Source: Gammaproteobacteria bacterium (GTDB taxonomy: Bacteria; Pseudomonadota; Gammaproteobacteria; Pseudomonadales; Oleiphilaceae). Taken from it: a stretch of 7,912 nt of DNA. The DNA lies in the NCBI GenBank assembly GCA_029268325.1, contig JAJUGC010000086.1:1-7912 (forward strand), in the 5' to 3' direction. A program made the position numbers and the translations under genes. A model generated the notes under the pieces. That model worked only from the letters and a program-made list of their open reading frames with translations, was not told where the DNA came from and did no database searches. Positions 1 to 4,851 of this stretch are shown here, piece after piece (position 1 is the stretch's first letter; each line of letters starts with the position of its first letter).

Positions 1-115
1 ATAAAATTACCGACCACTCCCGTTCAGGGGTGTACTCCACCGGTACGTAGACTTGGTACCGGTATGTCGTGTCGCGAAGCTGAAGTGTACGCTCCAAAAA
101 ACCTGTTTGAGCCAT
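1..115 (-). CDS. Esterase/alpha-beta hydrolase, N-terminal fragment (runs off left edge)
   Basis: Reading leftwards on the minus strand from an ATG at 113-115 gives 38 open codons that reach the window edge. The translation begins MAQTGFLERTLQL and continues with a segment like YRYQVYVPVEYTP followed by W-x-V-I-L. This pattern (aromatic Y-x-VYVP-x-Y, then PV-I-L before the oxyanion-hole HG) is typical of the first two beta strands of PHB-depolymerase/phospholipase-like and prolyl-oligopeptidase-like alpha/beta hydrolases, in which a Ser-His-Asp triad hydrolyses esters. The catalytic residues lie outside the window, so substrate cannot be judged. No signal peptide is visible at the N-terminus, suggesting a cytoplasmic enzyme. 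The start is supported by an AGGTG Shine-Dalgarno (complement of 121-125) five bases upstream. The exact family is inferred from a short stretch only. Confidence 0.7.
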   Translation of the reverse strand, partial: MAQTGFLERTLQLRDTTYRYQVYVPVEYTPEREWSVIL

Positions 116-150
116 AGCGCCACCTGTCAGATGGTTCGGTAAGAAGTGGG

Positions 151-183
151 CGGTATATACAAAAGGTTGGCCTGTATATACGG
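151..183. repeat. Imperfect inverted repeat with two GTATATAC palindromes, possible operator
   Basis: Arms CGGTATATACA (151-161) and TGTATATACGG (173-183) are inverted copies matching at 10 of 11 positions. Each contains the self-complementary octamer GTATATAC (153-160 and 174-181). The octamer starts are 21 bp apart, about two helical turns, so two regulator dimers could bind on the same DNA face. The site lies 36-68 bp upstream of the esterase start, between it and the preceding TPR-like gene, where a promoter for the esterase would be expected. The function as an operator is inference; the AT-rich octamers could equally be promoter -10 elements. Confidence 0.4.
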
Positions 184-247
184 GAAGTTGGGTTTATCTG
201 TAGAGTAATATGGTGGTGTAATCCCTATCAGAGCACAAACCACCGAC

Positions 248-1339
248 TCAGTATCCAACACTTTCCAGCTCCAGCCCTGCCATTCTCGGGAGTTCAGTGT
301 CTGTCTCAAAGGAAGGCTCCCGCGCCTCTTTCAGTCCCTGCACAAAGGCCTTGAATGCCCGTGACTGCTCATACAGTTGCCTCAGGCTATCCGTGATCGC
401 AAACTCGCCGGAAGTTCTCTCTACATCATGGCTCAGCCCGCAGTCGAACAAGAGCCGGTTCCAGATTCGGTTGGCCTGATCCAGCCGTAACGCCCTTTCG
501 AAATCCAGTGCCAATCGACGTACTTCTTCATCCGCCAGTTTGCCAGGTGAGCGGCCCTGGCTACACCACTTCAAATACAGGATACAAGCACGGTTGTAAT
601 ACATAGTTGCGCTCACCGAAGCCTCTCCCCGGCGGTCTACCTTGTCTTCCACCAGCCGGATGCCCTCGTTTAAGTCCTGCAAGGCTTGCTCAAAGGTGAC
701 ATGCTCCTGACCTTCCTGGCGATTCTGCTCCTGAGCCATTAACGCCTTACAGTAACCCAGGAGCGCCAGGATTCGCGCTCTGCCAGGAGTCAGCGCCAAG
801 GCTTGCTCCAGACTGGCCTTGGCCTCACTGAAGTACTGCTGCTCAAGCTTTTGGATGGCCTCTTGCAATAACAGGCTGGAACGGGACTCCCGCAACTCCC
901 CTTCCAATATCTGCAAATCCTGCTGTAACTGCCCCAGTTGCCGCTTCCACTGTACAAAACTGGACGCGGTTGCCACCCTCAGTAGCCTGAGCCCCAAATA
1001 GCCGCCTAACACCGAGGTTGCGATCAAATACAGCCAAGCGTTAAAGAGTTCGCCTCCTCCTGTTGCGATGGAGCCCTGGAAAATAGGTGTCACAAAGTCC
1101 CCCACCAAGCGGGTCAGTACCGCCAGCAGGAGAATCCCGCCCACGGCCCCATAAAGGCAGTCGCCGAGAACTCCCAGGTGAAAGGAAGCAGGTTCTCCAT
1201 CAGTTGATGGGGCTTGGCGCCCCGGCCAGGAAATACGGGGCAAGCCGACTCTTTCAGAAGCGGGCTGCTGCAAGTGGTACAGCATTCCACCAAGCGCTCC
1301 GAAAAGCAGTGCCACCATGAATGTCGTAAAAATGAGCAT
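248..1339 (-). CDS. Membrane-anchored coiled-coil/TPR-like protein of unknown function
   Basis: A 363-aa protein that I do not recognise as a named family. Residues 1-23 form a hydrophobic segment (MLIFTTFMVALLFGALGGML), followed by a polar loop, a second hydrophobic stretch at about 55-78 and a third at about 98-121. This suggests three membrane passes. After residue 130 the chain becomes soluble: a Q/L/E-rich helix at about 130-168 looks like a coiled coil, then helix pairs at about 155-200 (FSEAKASLEQALALTPGRA) and 215-290 (EQALQDLNEGI, YYNRACILYLKW, LDFERALRLD) have the spacing of TPR repeats, suggesting a protein-interaction scaffold at the inner membrane. The C-terminus is acidic. The ATG at 1337-1339 is preceded by AGGGA about nine bases upstream. 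It ends 132 bp before the esterase start. TPR assignment is by pattern and needs a profile search. Confidence 0.8.
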   Translation of the reverse strand: MLIFTTFMVALLFGALGGMLYHLQQPASERVGLPRISWPGRQAPSTDGEPASFHLGVLGDCLYGAVGGILLLAVLTRLVGDFVTPIFQGSIATGGGELFNAWLYLIATSVLGGYLGLRLLRVATASSFVQWKRQLGQLQQDLQILEGELRESRSSLLLQEAIQKLEQQYFSEAKASLEQALALTPGRARILALLGYCKALMAQEQNRQEGQEHVTFEQALQDLNEGIRLVEDKVDRRGEASVSATMYYNRACILYLKWCSQGRSPGKLADEEVRRLALDFERALRLDQANRIWNRLLFDCGLSHDVERTSGEFAITDSLRQLYEQSRAFKAFVQGLKEAREPSFETDTELPRMAGLELESVGY

Positions 1340-1448
1340 GTCTGTTTCCCTACCTCCAAGGTTGAAGTAAAAGCCCTCACCCAGGCTCAGGCTTACATGG
1401 TCCTGGCTGATCTTCTGTCTTCCAGCTCATTTGTTTCTGAATAGCTCC

Positions 1449-1472
1449 TGTCTATCTTATAGATAAGAGACA
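1449..1472. repeat. Interrupted inverted repeat, possible operator over a minus-strand promoter
   Basis: The arms are TGTCT (1449-1453) with AGACA (1468-1472) and CTTAT (1456-1460) with ATAAG (1463-1467), around a two-base centre AG and with a two-base bulge at 1454-1455. An alternative pairing gives TCTTAT-AG-ATAAGA without the bulge (1455-1468). The element covers a TATAAG hexamer usable as a -10 for the TPR-like gene, which would place its transcript start about 110 bases before the ATG. No T-run follows on either strand, so a terminator is unlikely. The regulatory role is inferred. Confidence 0.3.
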
Positions 1473-1625
1473 AAGGCTCACGAACTGTTGCGGCTTTGCC
1501 ACACATGACGCACAAAGGTAATCCGGCGATCCGTCTCGGTGTTGTGATCTCGGCCTACAAGTCCTGAGTAAATGGCGAGGTGTTCAAGATGCCCAATCTG
1601 GCACTAAGATAGGTTTAGGCTGATG

Positions 1626-1633
1626 GGAGGAGG
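1626..1633 (+). promoter_or_regulatory. Strong Shine-Dalgarno for the 102-aa gene
   Basis: GGAGGAGG-type purine run (within 1625-1634) sits about nine bases before the ATG at 1643. It is nearly a perfect complement of the 16S rRNA 3' end and is the main argument that this small gene is translated and that its start is correctly placed. Confidence 0.7.
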
Positions 1634-1642
1634 AACCAGCGA

Positions 1643-1951
1643 ATGGGAACTGTAACGCAATTTCCGACCGCCAATGCGCCGGAGGAAGTGAGCCTGAGAA
1701 TCGCATTGCATGAACTGGGTGAAGGCTGCGGCATCGATTTAACTCCTGAAATGCCCCAGATCAAGCCTCATGTCCCGGCTTTAAAAGCGCTTTTAAAAGC
1801 ATATAGTGAAGGTTTTACCGTTACGATCAATAATCTTGAGGAGTATCAGGTGGAAGACGTGCGCTGTGCTATCGACGAAGCTCGTCGCCACCTTTTTGCT
1901 GAGACGTTTTTCAATGTGCTCTGTGAGGCAGGCGTCATAGTCCGCAAGTAA
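1643..1951 (+). CDS. Small cytoplasmic protein of unknown function, 102 aa
   Basis: I do not recognise this protein. It starts MGTVTQFPTANAPEEV and has no signal peptide or membrane segment. From about residue 15 it looks mainly helical: an amphipathic helix ending in GCG (residues 28-30), a proline-rich turn (PEMPQIKPHVP, 35-45), a helix ALKALLKAY (46-54), a short beta-like stretch FTVTINN (58-64), and a helical C-terminal half rich in acidic, arginine and aromatic residues ending GVIVRK. Cysteines are at about 29, 75 and 94, without a metal-binding spacing. The reality of the gene is supported by the strong Shine-Dalgarno and sense-like composition. It stands alone: divergent from the TPR-like gene and 251 bp before the HU gene, which has its own promoter candidate. 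Its codons contain a perfect 18-bp palindrome (1780-1797). Confidence 0.75.
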   Translation: MGTVTQFPTANAPEEVSLRIALHELGEGCGIDLTPEMPQIKPHVPALKALLKAYSEGFTVTINNLEEYQVEDVRCAIDEARRHLFAETFFNVLCEAGVIVRK

Positions 1952-1969
1952 GGCTGTCATAGGACAGCT
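1952..1969 (+). other. Short hairpin directly after the 102-aa gene
   Basis: GCTGTC (1953-1958) and GACAGC (1963-1968) pair perfectly around a four-base loop ATAG, and a G-U pair (1952/1969) can extend the stem to seven pairs. It begins immediately after the TAA stop. No T-run follows, so it is not a standard intrinsic terminator; it may stabilise the 3' end of the mRNA or have no role. Confidence 0.35.
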
Positions 1970-2054
1970 AGTAAATCTGCATAGTGCCCTCAAGAGTAAG
2001 TACCCACTTGACCTGTGGCTATTAACGAGCATGGGATGGGATAGAGTGGCCGTT

Positions 2055-2095
2055 GAATGTAATTTTTTATCAAAAACAGTAAAAATTTTACATTC
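2055..2095. repeat. AT-rich inverted repeat upstream of the HU gene
   Basis: Perfect eight-base arms GAATGTAA (2055-2062) and TTACATTC (2088-2095) are separated by 25 bp. The inner bases TTTTTA and TAAAAA also complement each other with a one-base offset, so the pairing can be extended. The element ends five bases before the proposed -35 hexamer of the HU gene (2101). This placement suits an activator site, an UP-like element or an architectural protein site. It is not followed by a T-run in either direction, so it is not a convincing terminator. Confidence 0.45.
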
Positions 2096-2100
2096 TTGGT

Positions 2101-2129
2101 TTGAAGCTGCCCTAGAACCCGTCTATGTT
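2101..2129 (+). promoter_or_regulatory. Candidate sigma-70 promoter for the HU gene
   Basis: TTGAAG (2101-2106) matches the -35 consensus at four of six positions, and TATGTT (2124-2129) matches the -10 consensus at four of six, with the ideal 17-bp spacer. Transcription would start near 2136, giving a leader of about 67 bases that contains the 15-bp tandem repeat. Other hexamer pairs closer to the ATG fit less well. The assignment is by eye. Confidence 0.35.
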
Positions 2130-2150
2130 TGAAAAATGGTGATTTACAGA

Positions 2151-2180
2151 CCTGTTGTTATATCGCCTGTTGTCATATTG
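2151..2180 (+). repeat. Two tandem 15-bp repeats in the HU leader
   Basis: Two adjacent copies, CCTGTTGTTATATCG (2151-2165) and CCTGTTGTCATATTG (2166-2180), agree at 13 of 15 positions. They end 22 bases before the HU ATG. Depending on where transcription begins they lie in the promoter or in the mRNA leader, so they could be tandem protein sites on DNA, an RNA feature, or a simple duplication. Confidence 0.45.
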
Positions 2181-2202
2181 ATAGTGGTAATACGGAGATT
2201 TC

Positions 2203-2478
2203 ATGAACAAATCTGAATTGATCGCAGCCGTCGCGGAAAAAACGGGACTCACAAAGGCCGCTGCAGAGCGGGTCATCCAGGGCTTCACTTCATCCGTGCA
2301 GGATGCGCTGGCAAAAGGTGAAGATGTCAGCCTGATCGGCTTTGGCACCTTTACTGTGCGTACCCGTGCAGCTCGTACCGGGCGCAACCCCCAAACGGGC
2401 AAGGAAATCACAATCCCCGCTTCCAAGATCCCTGCCTTCAAAGCAGGCAAAGGTCTCAAGGACGCTGTTGCCAAGTAA
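2203..2478 (+). CDS. hup: DNA-binding protein HU (nucleoid-associated, HU/IHF family)
   Basis: A 91-aa protein of the normal HU length. HU dimers bind DNA without strong sequence preference, bend and supercoil it, and compact the nucleoid. The helical N-terminal dimerisation part ([22 protein letters not shown]) is followed by the family signature: GFGTF at 46-50, then [12 protein letters not shown] at about 55-66. Pro63 in RNPQTG is the residue that intercalates between base pairs at the tip of the beta arm. The C-terminal [16 protein letters not shown] is the conserved last strand and helix. A GGAG Shine-Dalgarno (2194-2197) lies five bases before the ATG. It is a monocistronic unit with its own terminator; no lon gene is next to it, unlike the usual hupB locus of proteobacteria. 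The lack of the sequence-specific IHF features favours HU over IHF, but which HU subunit is not settled. Confidence 0.96.
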   Translation: MNKSELIAAVAEKTGLTKAAAERVIQGFTSSVQDALAKGEDVSLIGFGTFTVRTRAARTGRNPQTGKEITIPASKIPAFKAGKGLKDAVAK

Positions 2479-2484
2479 TACCCG

Positions 2485-2520
2485 GGGCCCGGCGGTGGCG
2501 TAACACTCCGGGCCCTTTTT
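2485..2520 (+). terminator. Intrinsic terminator of the HU gene
   Basis: A perfect GC stem GGGCCCGG (2485-2492) / CCGGGCCC (2508-2515) is followed directly by five T residues (2516-2520). The 15-base loop can form an inner GTG/CAC helix. It starts seven bases after the HU stop. On the minus strand no T-run follows the stem, so it is mainly unidirectional, though the stem may also block convergent transcription from the SRPBCC gene. Confidence 0.9.
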
Positions 2521-2618
2521 CCCAGCTCTGCTCACTTCGACTTTTTCCGCCCTTTACTGGCTTTTGCCCCTGTGATTTCTTTAGGCTTTTCTTCTGACCT
2601 CAGCACTGCTCCTGCTTG

Positions 2619-3440
2619 TTAGCCGCCTGGCACGGTGAGCCGCCGCTCCGCCAGTTTCCGCTTAAAGCCCTGGATATCCTCCTCCACCAATCGGGCAAAC
2701 AACGGGTTCAGCACTCTGGCGATGGTAGTACCCGCCACGCCTGCCGGTGGACGGTAATGAATGCACAGATAAAGGTCTGTCTGCTCCGGCGTGGGCCCCT
2801 GCCGGAACAGGATTTCGCCCCCGTTGTTCACCAAAGCCTCAGGCACTGATTGCCAGGCCAGCTTCTCACCCGGCCGATCCTCCGTAATACTGGCATCCCA
2901 AGAGAGACTGCCCATATTGCCAGGCATACGGATTATCCAGTGGGAATGAAGCTCATCCAGAGGGCGGACCTGCTTGATGTGATCAAACAGAAGGGGAAGG
3001 TTTTCCAATTGGCGCCAATAGGCATAGACCTCATCCCTTGGTTTGTTGATGAGGAGCTGGGTCTCAATCACAATGGGCTCGATTCCGGTCGCAGGCAAGG
3101 TGCTGTCCCGCCCCACCGCGGCACTTACCGGGCAGTAGCCGCTAACTCCCCGGTAGATCAAACCACCGGATGCCGCCAGCAAGCCAAGGCGTGCCACCCG
3201 GCTGCGGCCACGACCGAGCAACAGGAGCGCTCCGCCAGCCAATAACGACAAGATCCGTTCCCCTCGCCCCACATTGATCTTGCGCCGCTCTGCTACGACA
3301 CTGGGTTCTGGCAAATAAATATCCGGAGATGGTTTGTGATAGGAGTCCACCAGAGCCTCTTCCGGTTCCCTTGGAGCTCCCCAGTCTGAGGTCTGGTGAC
3401 TGGAGGTAGATCGGGTCTTATAGGTGCTGCCGGTTTCCAT
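2619..3440 (-). CDS. DUF2892-like membrane segment fused to SRPBCC (cyclase/dehydrase-type) domain
   Basis: A 273-aa protein in two parts. Residues 1-55 are polar and probably disordered. Residues 56-107 (INVGRGERILSLLAGGALLLLGRG, then LGLLAASGGLIYRGVSGYCP) have the pattern of DUF2892/YgaP-like inner-membrane segments: an N-x-G-x-x-E-R start, two glycine-rich hydrophobic helices and the closing YRG-x-x-GxCP. Residues 123-265 match the SRPBCC/polyketide-cyclase-like fold: IETQLLINKPRDEVYAYW, LPLLFDHIKQVRPLD, W-D-A-x-I-x-E-D-R-P-x-E-x-L-AW-x-S-x-P at 181-200, and a long C-terminal helix (VEEDIQGFKRKLAERR). SRPBCC folds bind hydrophobic ligands; the ligand here is unknown, and this fusion is commonly only described as hypothetical or 'cyclase'. 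The ATG at 3438-3440 is chosen because AAAGGAG (complement of 3449-3455) stands eight bases upstream; an ATG 14 codons earlier lacks this support. It is convergent with the HU gene. Confidence 0.88.
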   Translation of the reverse strand: METGSTYKTRSTSSHQTSDWGAPREPEEALVDSYHKPSPDIYLPEPSVVAERRKINVGRGERILSLLAGGALLLLGRGRSRVARLGLLAASGGLIYRGVSGYCPVSAAVGRDSTLPATGIEPIVIETQLLINKPRDEVYAYWRQLENLPLLFDHIKQVRPLDELHSHWIIRMPGNMGSLSWDASITEDRPGEKLAWQSVPEALVNNGGEILFRQGPTPEQTDLYLCIHYRPPAGVAGTTIARVLNPLFARLVEEDIQGFKRKLAERRLTVPGG

Positions 3441-3448
3441 TTGCGACA

Positions 3449-3455
3449 CTCCTTT
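3449..3455 (-). promoter_or_regulatory. Shine-Dalgarno fixing the SRPBCC start
   Basis: AAAGGAG on the minus strand, eight bases before the ATG at 3440. It decides against the longer reading that begins at 3482 with MPWRAQ. Confidence 0.75.
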
Positions 3456-3584
3456 GGCCGTCAACTGAGCTCGCCACGGCAATTGTCATCGCCGCACCAG
3501 AGATTTTCCTATTCTAAAGTGGCCCGTGAAAAAGCCCTTCCAGCCTGCACCTGGACTCAACGGCCAAGACAGGAACGTTCACAA

Positions 3585-4697
3585 CTAGTTGCCGCACATT
3601 TGTAGGCCATGGGAAATGGGGGCAGGAGGAGTGGGTTTCTCTAGGGCAGCGACCAACAACCGGTAAATATCCAGCATGCGCCTCAGCTCTTCCTGGTTCG
3701 TCCGGGAGAGCTTGAGCAAGGCATATACCCGCGCCCCCTCGAAACGAACCCGGGCCTGGCGGGCCGTTGCGAGGGCCTCGGCAATGGCGAGCACTTCTTC
3801 CCCTCCAGGAAGCTCCACCCATTCCCTCACCTGCCCCTGCTGTTCGTGGCGATGCACCCGTAATCCCCAGCGCTGCCAAAGCCTTTGGTCTGCGTAGAAC
3901 TCCAGCATCCGTAGGTAAATCCAGCGGTCACCAAAGTATTGAGCTCGCAACAACGGCTGGATTCCTTCTTCGCTCAGGCGCAGAACCAGCCGCAAATCAT
4001 TGGCCTTAAGCTCCCCGGCCGGCTCCAGATAGGTTACCGGGGCGGATCGGTATGGATCCAATGAGTGGCGGATTTCCACTTCCAGCAGTCGCTCCGCCAA
4101 TGGCACTCCATAGTCGGCGAACTGGGTAGACAGCTGGCGAATGGCCGACAGCTTTTCTGCGCTAATCGTCTGGCTATTGCTCAGCTGATACAGGAGGCGT
4201 CCGAACTCGATGCGTGCATCCATCACCCAAGTAGCGGAACAGGGAACCAGGGGTTCAGGCTGGAAGGCATTAACCCGCTCCTGCAGCGCCCGGGGGACAA
4301 TAGGCGCCACCGGCGCAAACTTACCCCCGAGCCGTTGGCTGGCATAATAGTAATAGGTTTCGCCAGTCTGGAACCGGACCCGATAGATCTCCGTATCTCC
4401 CCTCACCTCTATTGGGGCCTCATCCACAAAATGGCCCTGCATGCCTTTATAGAGTCCGTACGGAAGCCGCCAGTCGCAGGGCTCAGGGGTTGGACAAAAA
4501 CCGGTATAGCCAAACCGCCGCAACAACTCCGGCAACTCCACAAACACGAACTCTTCTCCTACCACCGGCACAGCCGTTTCCACCTCGGCATCCAGGTCGC
4601 CCATGGGCTCGGCCTGCCGAGGGCCGCCTGACGTTCCGCAGCCGGCCAACAACGCCAAAACCATCAACAATGGGCACAATCTCTTTATGATACTCAT
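3585..4697 (-). CDS. Predicted outer-membrane lipoprotein of unknown function, 370 aa
   Basis: Residues 1-20 form a classic lipoprotein signal: positively charged MSIIKRL, a hydrophobic core and the lipobox L-A-G-C with Cys20 as the lipidated residue. Gly at +2 rather than Asp fits outer-membrane sorting. The mature protein has four further cysteines at about 68, 74, 153 and 368, enough for two disulfides in the periplasm. A segment at 103-120 (IYRVRFQTGETYYYYAS) looks beta-rich. The C-terminal half (about 236-352) has the order VLRLSEEGIQ, QYFGDRWIYLRMLEFYADQ, a W-x-R-W strand, an E-W-V-E-L strand, then ALATARQARVRFEGARVYALLKLSRTNQEELRRMLDIYRLL; this recalls an uncharacterised beta-sandwich-like module of bacterial lipoproteins for which I have no name. 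The ATG at 4697 is preferred because an earlier in-frame start is a TTG and adds ten polar residues before the signal. Shine-Dalgarno is weak. Confidence 0.85.
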   Translation of the reverse strand: MSIIKRLCPLLMVLALLAGCGTSGGPRQAEPMGDLDAEVETAVPVVGEEFVFVELPELLRRFGYTGFCPTPEPCDWRLPYGLYKGMQGHFVDEAPIEVRGDTEIYRVRFQTGETYYYYASQRLGGKFAPVAPIVPRALQERVNAFQPEPLVPCSATWVMDARIEFGRLLYQLSNSQTISAEKLSAIRQLSTQFADYGVPLAERLLEVEIRHSLDPYRSAPVTYLEPAGELKANDLRLVLRLSEEGIQPLLRAQYFGDRWIYLRMLEFYADQRLWQRWGLRVHRHEQQGQVREWVELPGGEEVLAIAEALATARQARVRFEGARVYALLKLSRTNQEELRRMLDIYRLLVAALEKPTPPAPISHGLQMCGN

Positions 4698-4851
4698 GGA
4701 TAACTGCTGGAGCCTTAACCAGGGCAAGTATTGAAGTCGACTTTCCGGAAACCCATTTTAGAACAGATCCGTCCGGGTTATAGCACTGGAGCTGGCCCCG
4801 AGGAGAGAAGCCTGGAGGCCACCTAGGCTGGTCAATCCCCCGTAAAGGCTG

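Larger units (their letters stand above)
1340..1642. other. Non-coding divergent intergenic region between the TPR-like gene and the 102-aa gene
   Basis: About 300 bases without a convincing gene; only very short ORFs without a Shine-Dalgarno occur, such as a 20-codon one starting near 1505. The stretch must hold the promoters of two divergent genes. The clearest structure is the interrupted inverted repeat at 1449-1472. On the minus strand this repeat contains TATAAG (complement of 1456-1461), a 5/6 match to the sigma-70 -10 consensus, but the hexamer 17 bp upstream (TTCGTG) is a poor -35. No clear promoter was seen for the plus-strand gene. Confidence 0.5.

Noticed and set aside
1505..1567. 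20-codon plus-strand ORF (MTHKGNPAIRL...) in the 1340-1642 gap
   Set aside because: No Shine-Dalgarno, very short, and no conservation information, so it cannot be supported as a gene.
2055..2095. The AT-rich inverted repeat as a terminator for the 102-aa gene
   Set aside because: The stem is mostly A-T, has a 25-base loop and no T-run follows its right arm, so it was kept as a repeat rather than a terminator.
2112..2474. 120-codon minus-strand open frame opposite HU
   Set aside because: The HU frame is certain by family signature, and the antisense translation is a shadow with an uncoded-looking N-terminal part in the promoter region.
3540..3584. CCAG...CTGG short stem near a TTTTT run downstream of the lipoprotein gene on the minus strand
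   Set aside because: Four-base arms, and the T-run starts several bases after the stem, so an intrinsic terminator is not convincing.
4065..4631. 188-codon plus-strand open frame opposite the lipoprotein gene
   Set aside because: It lies entirely antisense to a gene with a clear lipoprotein signal; its translation is proline/histidine/glutamine-rich, lacks family features and shows no Shine-Dalgarno.
4809..4829. Imperfect hairpin AGCCT...AGGCT downstream of the FAN1 stop, considered as a terminator
   Set aside because: Only five perfect pairs plus two inner pairs with mismatches, and no T-run on the minus strand after it.
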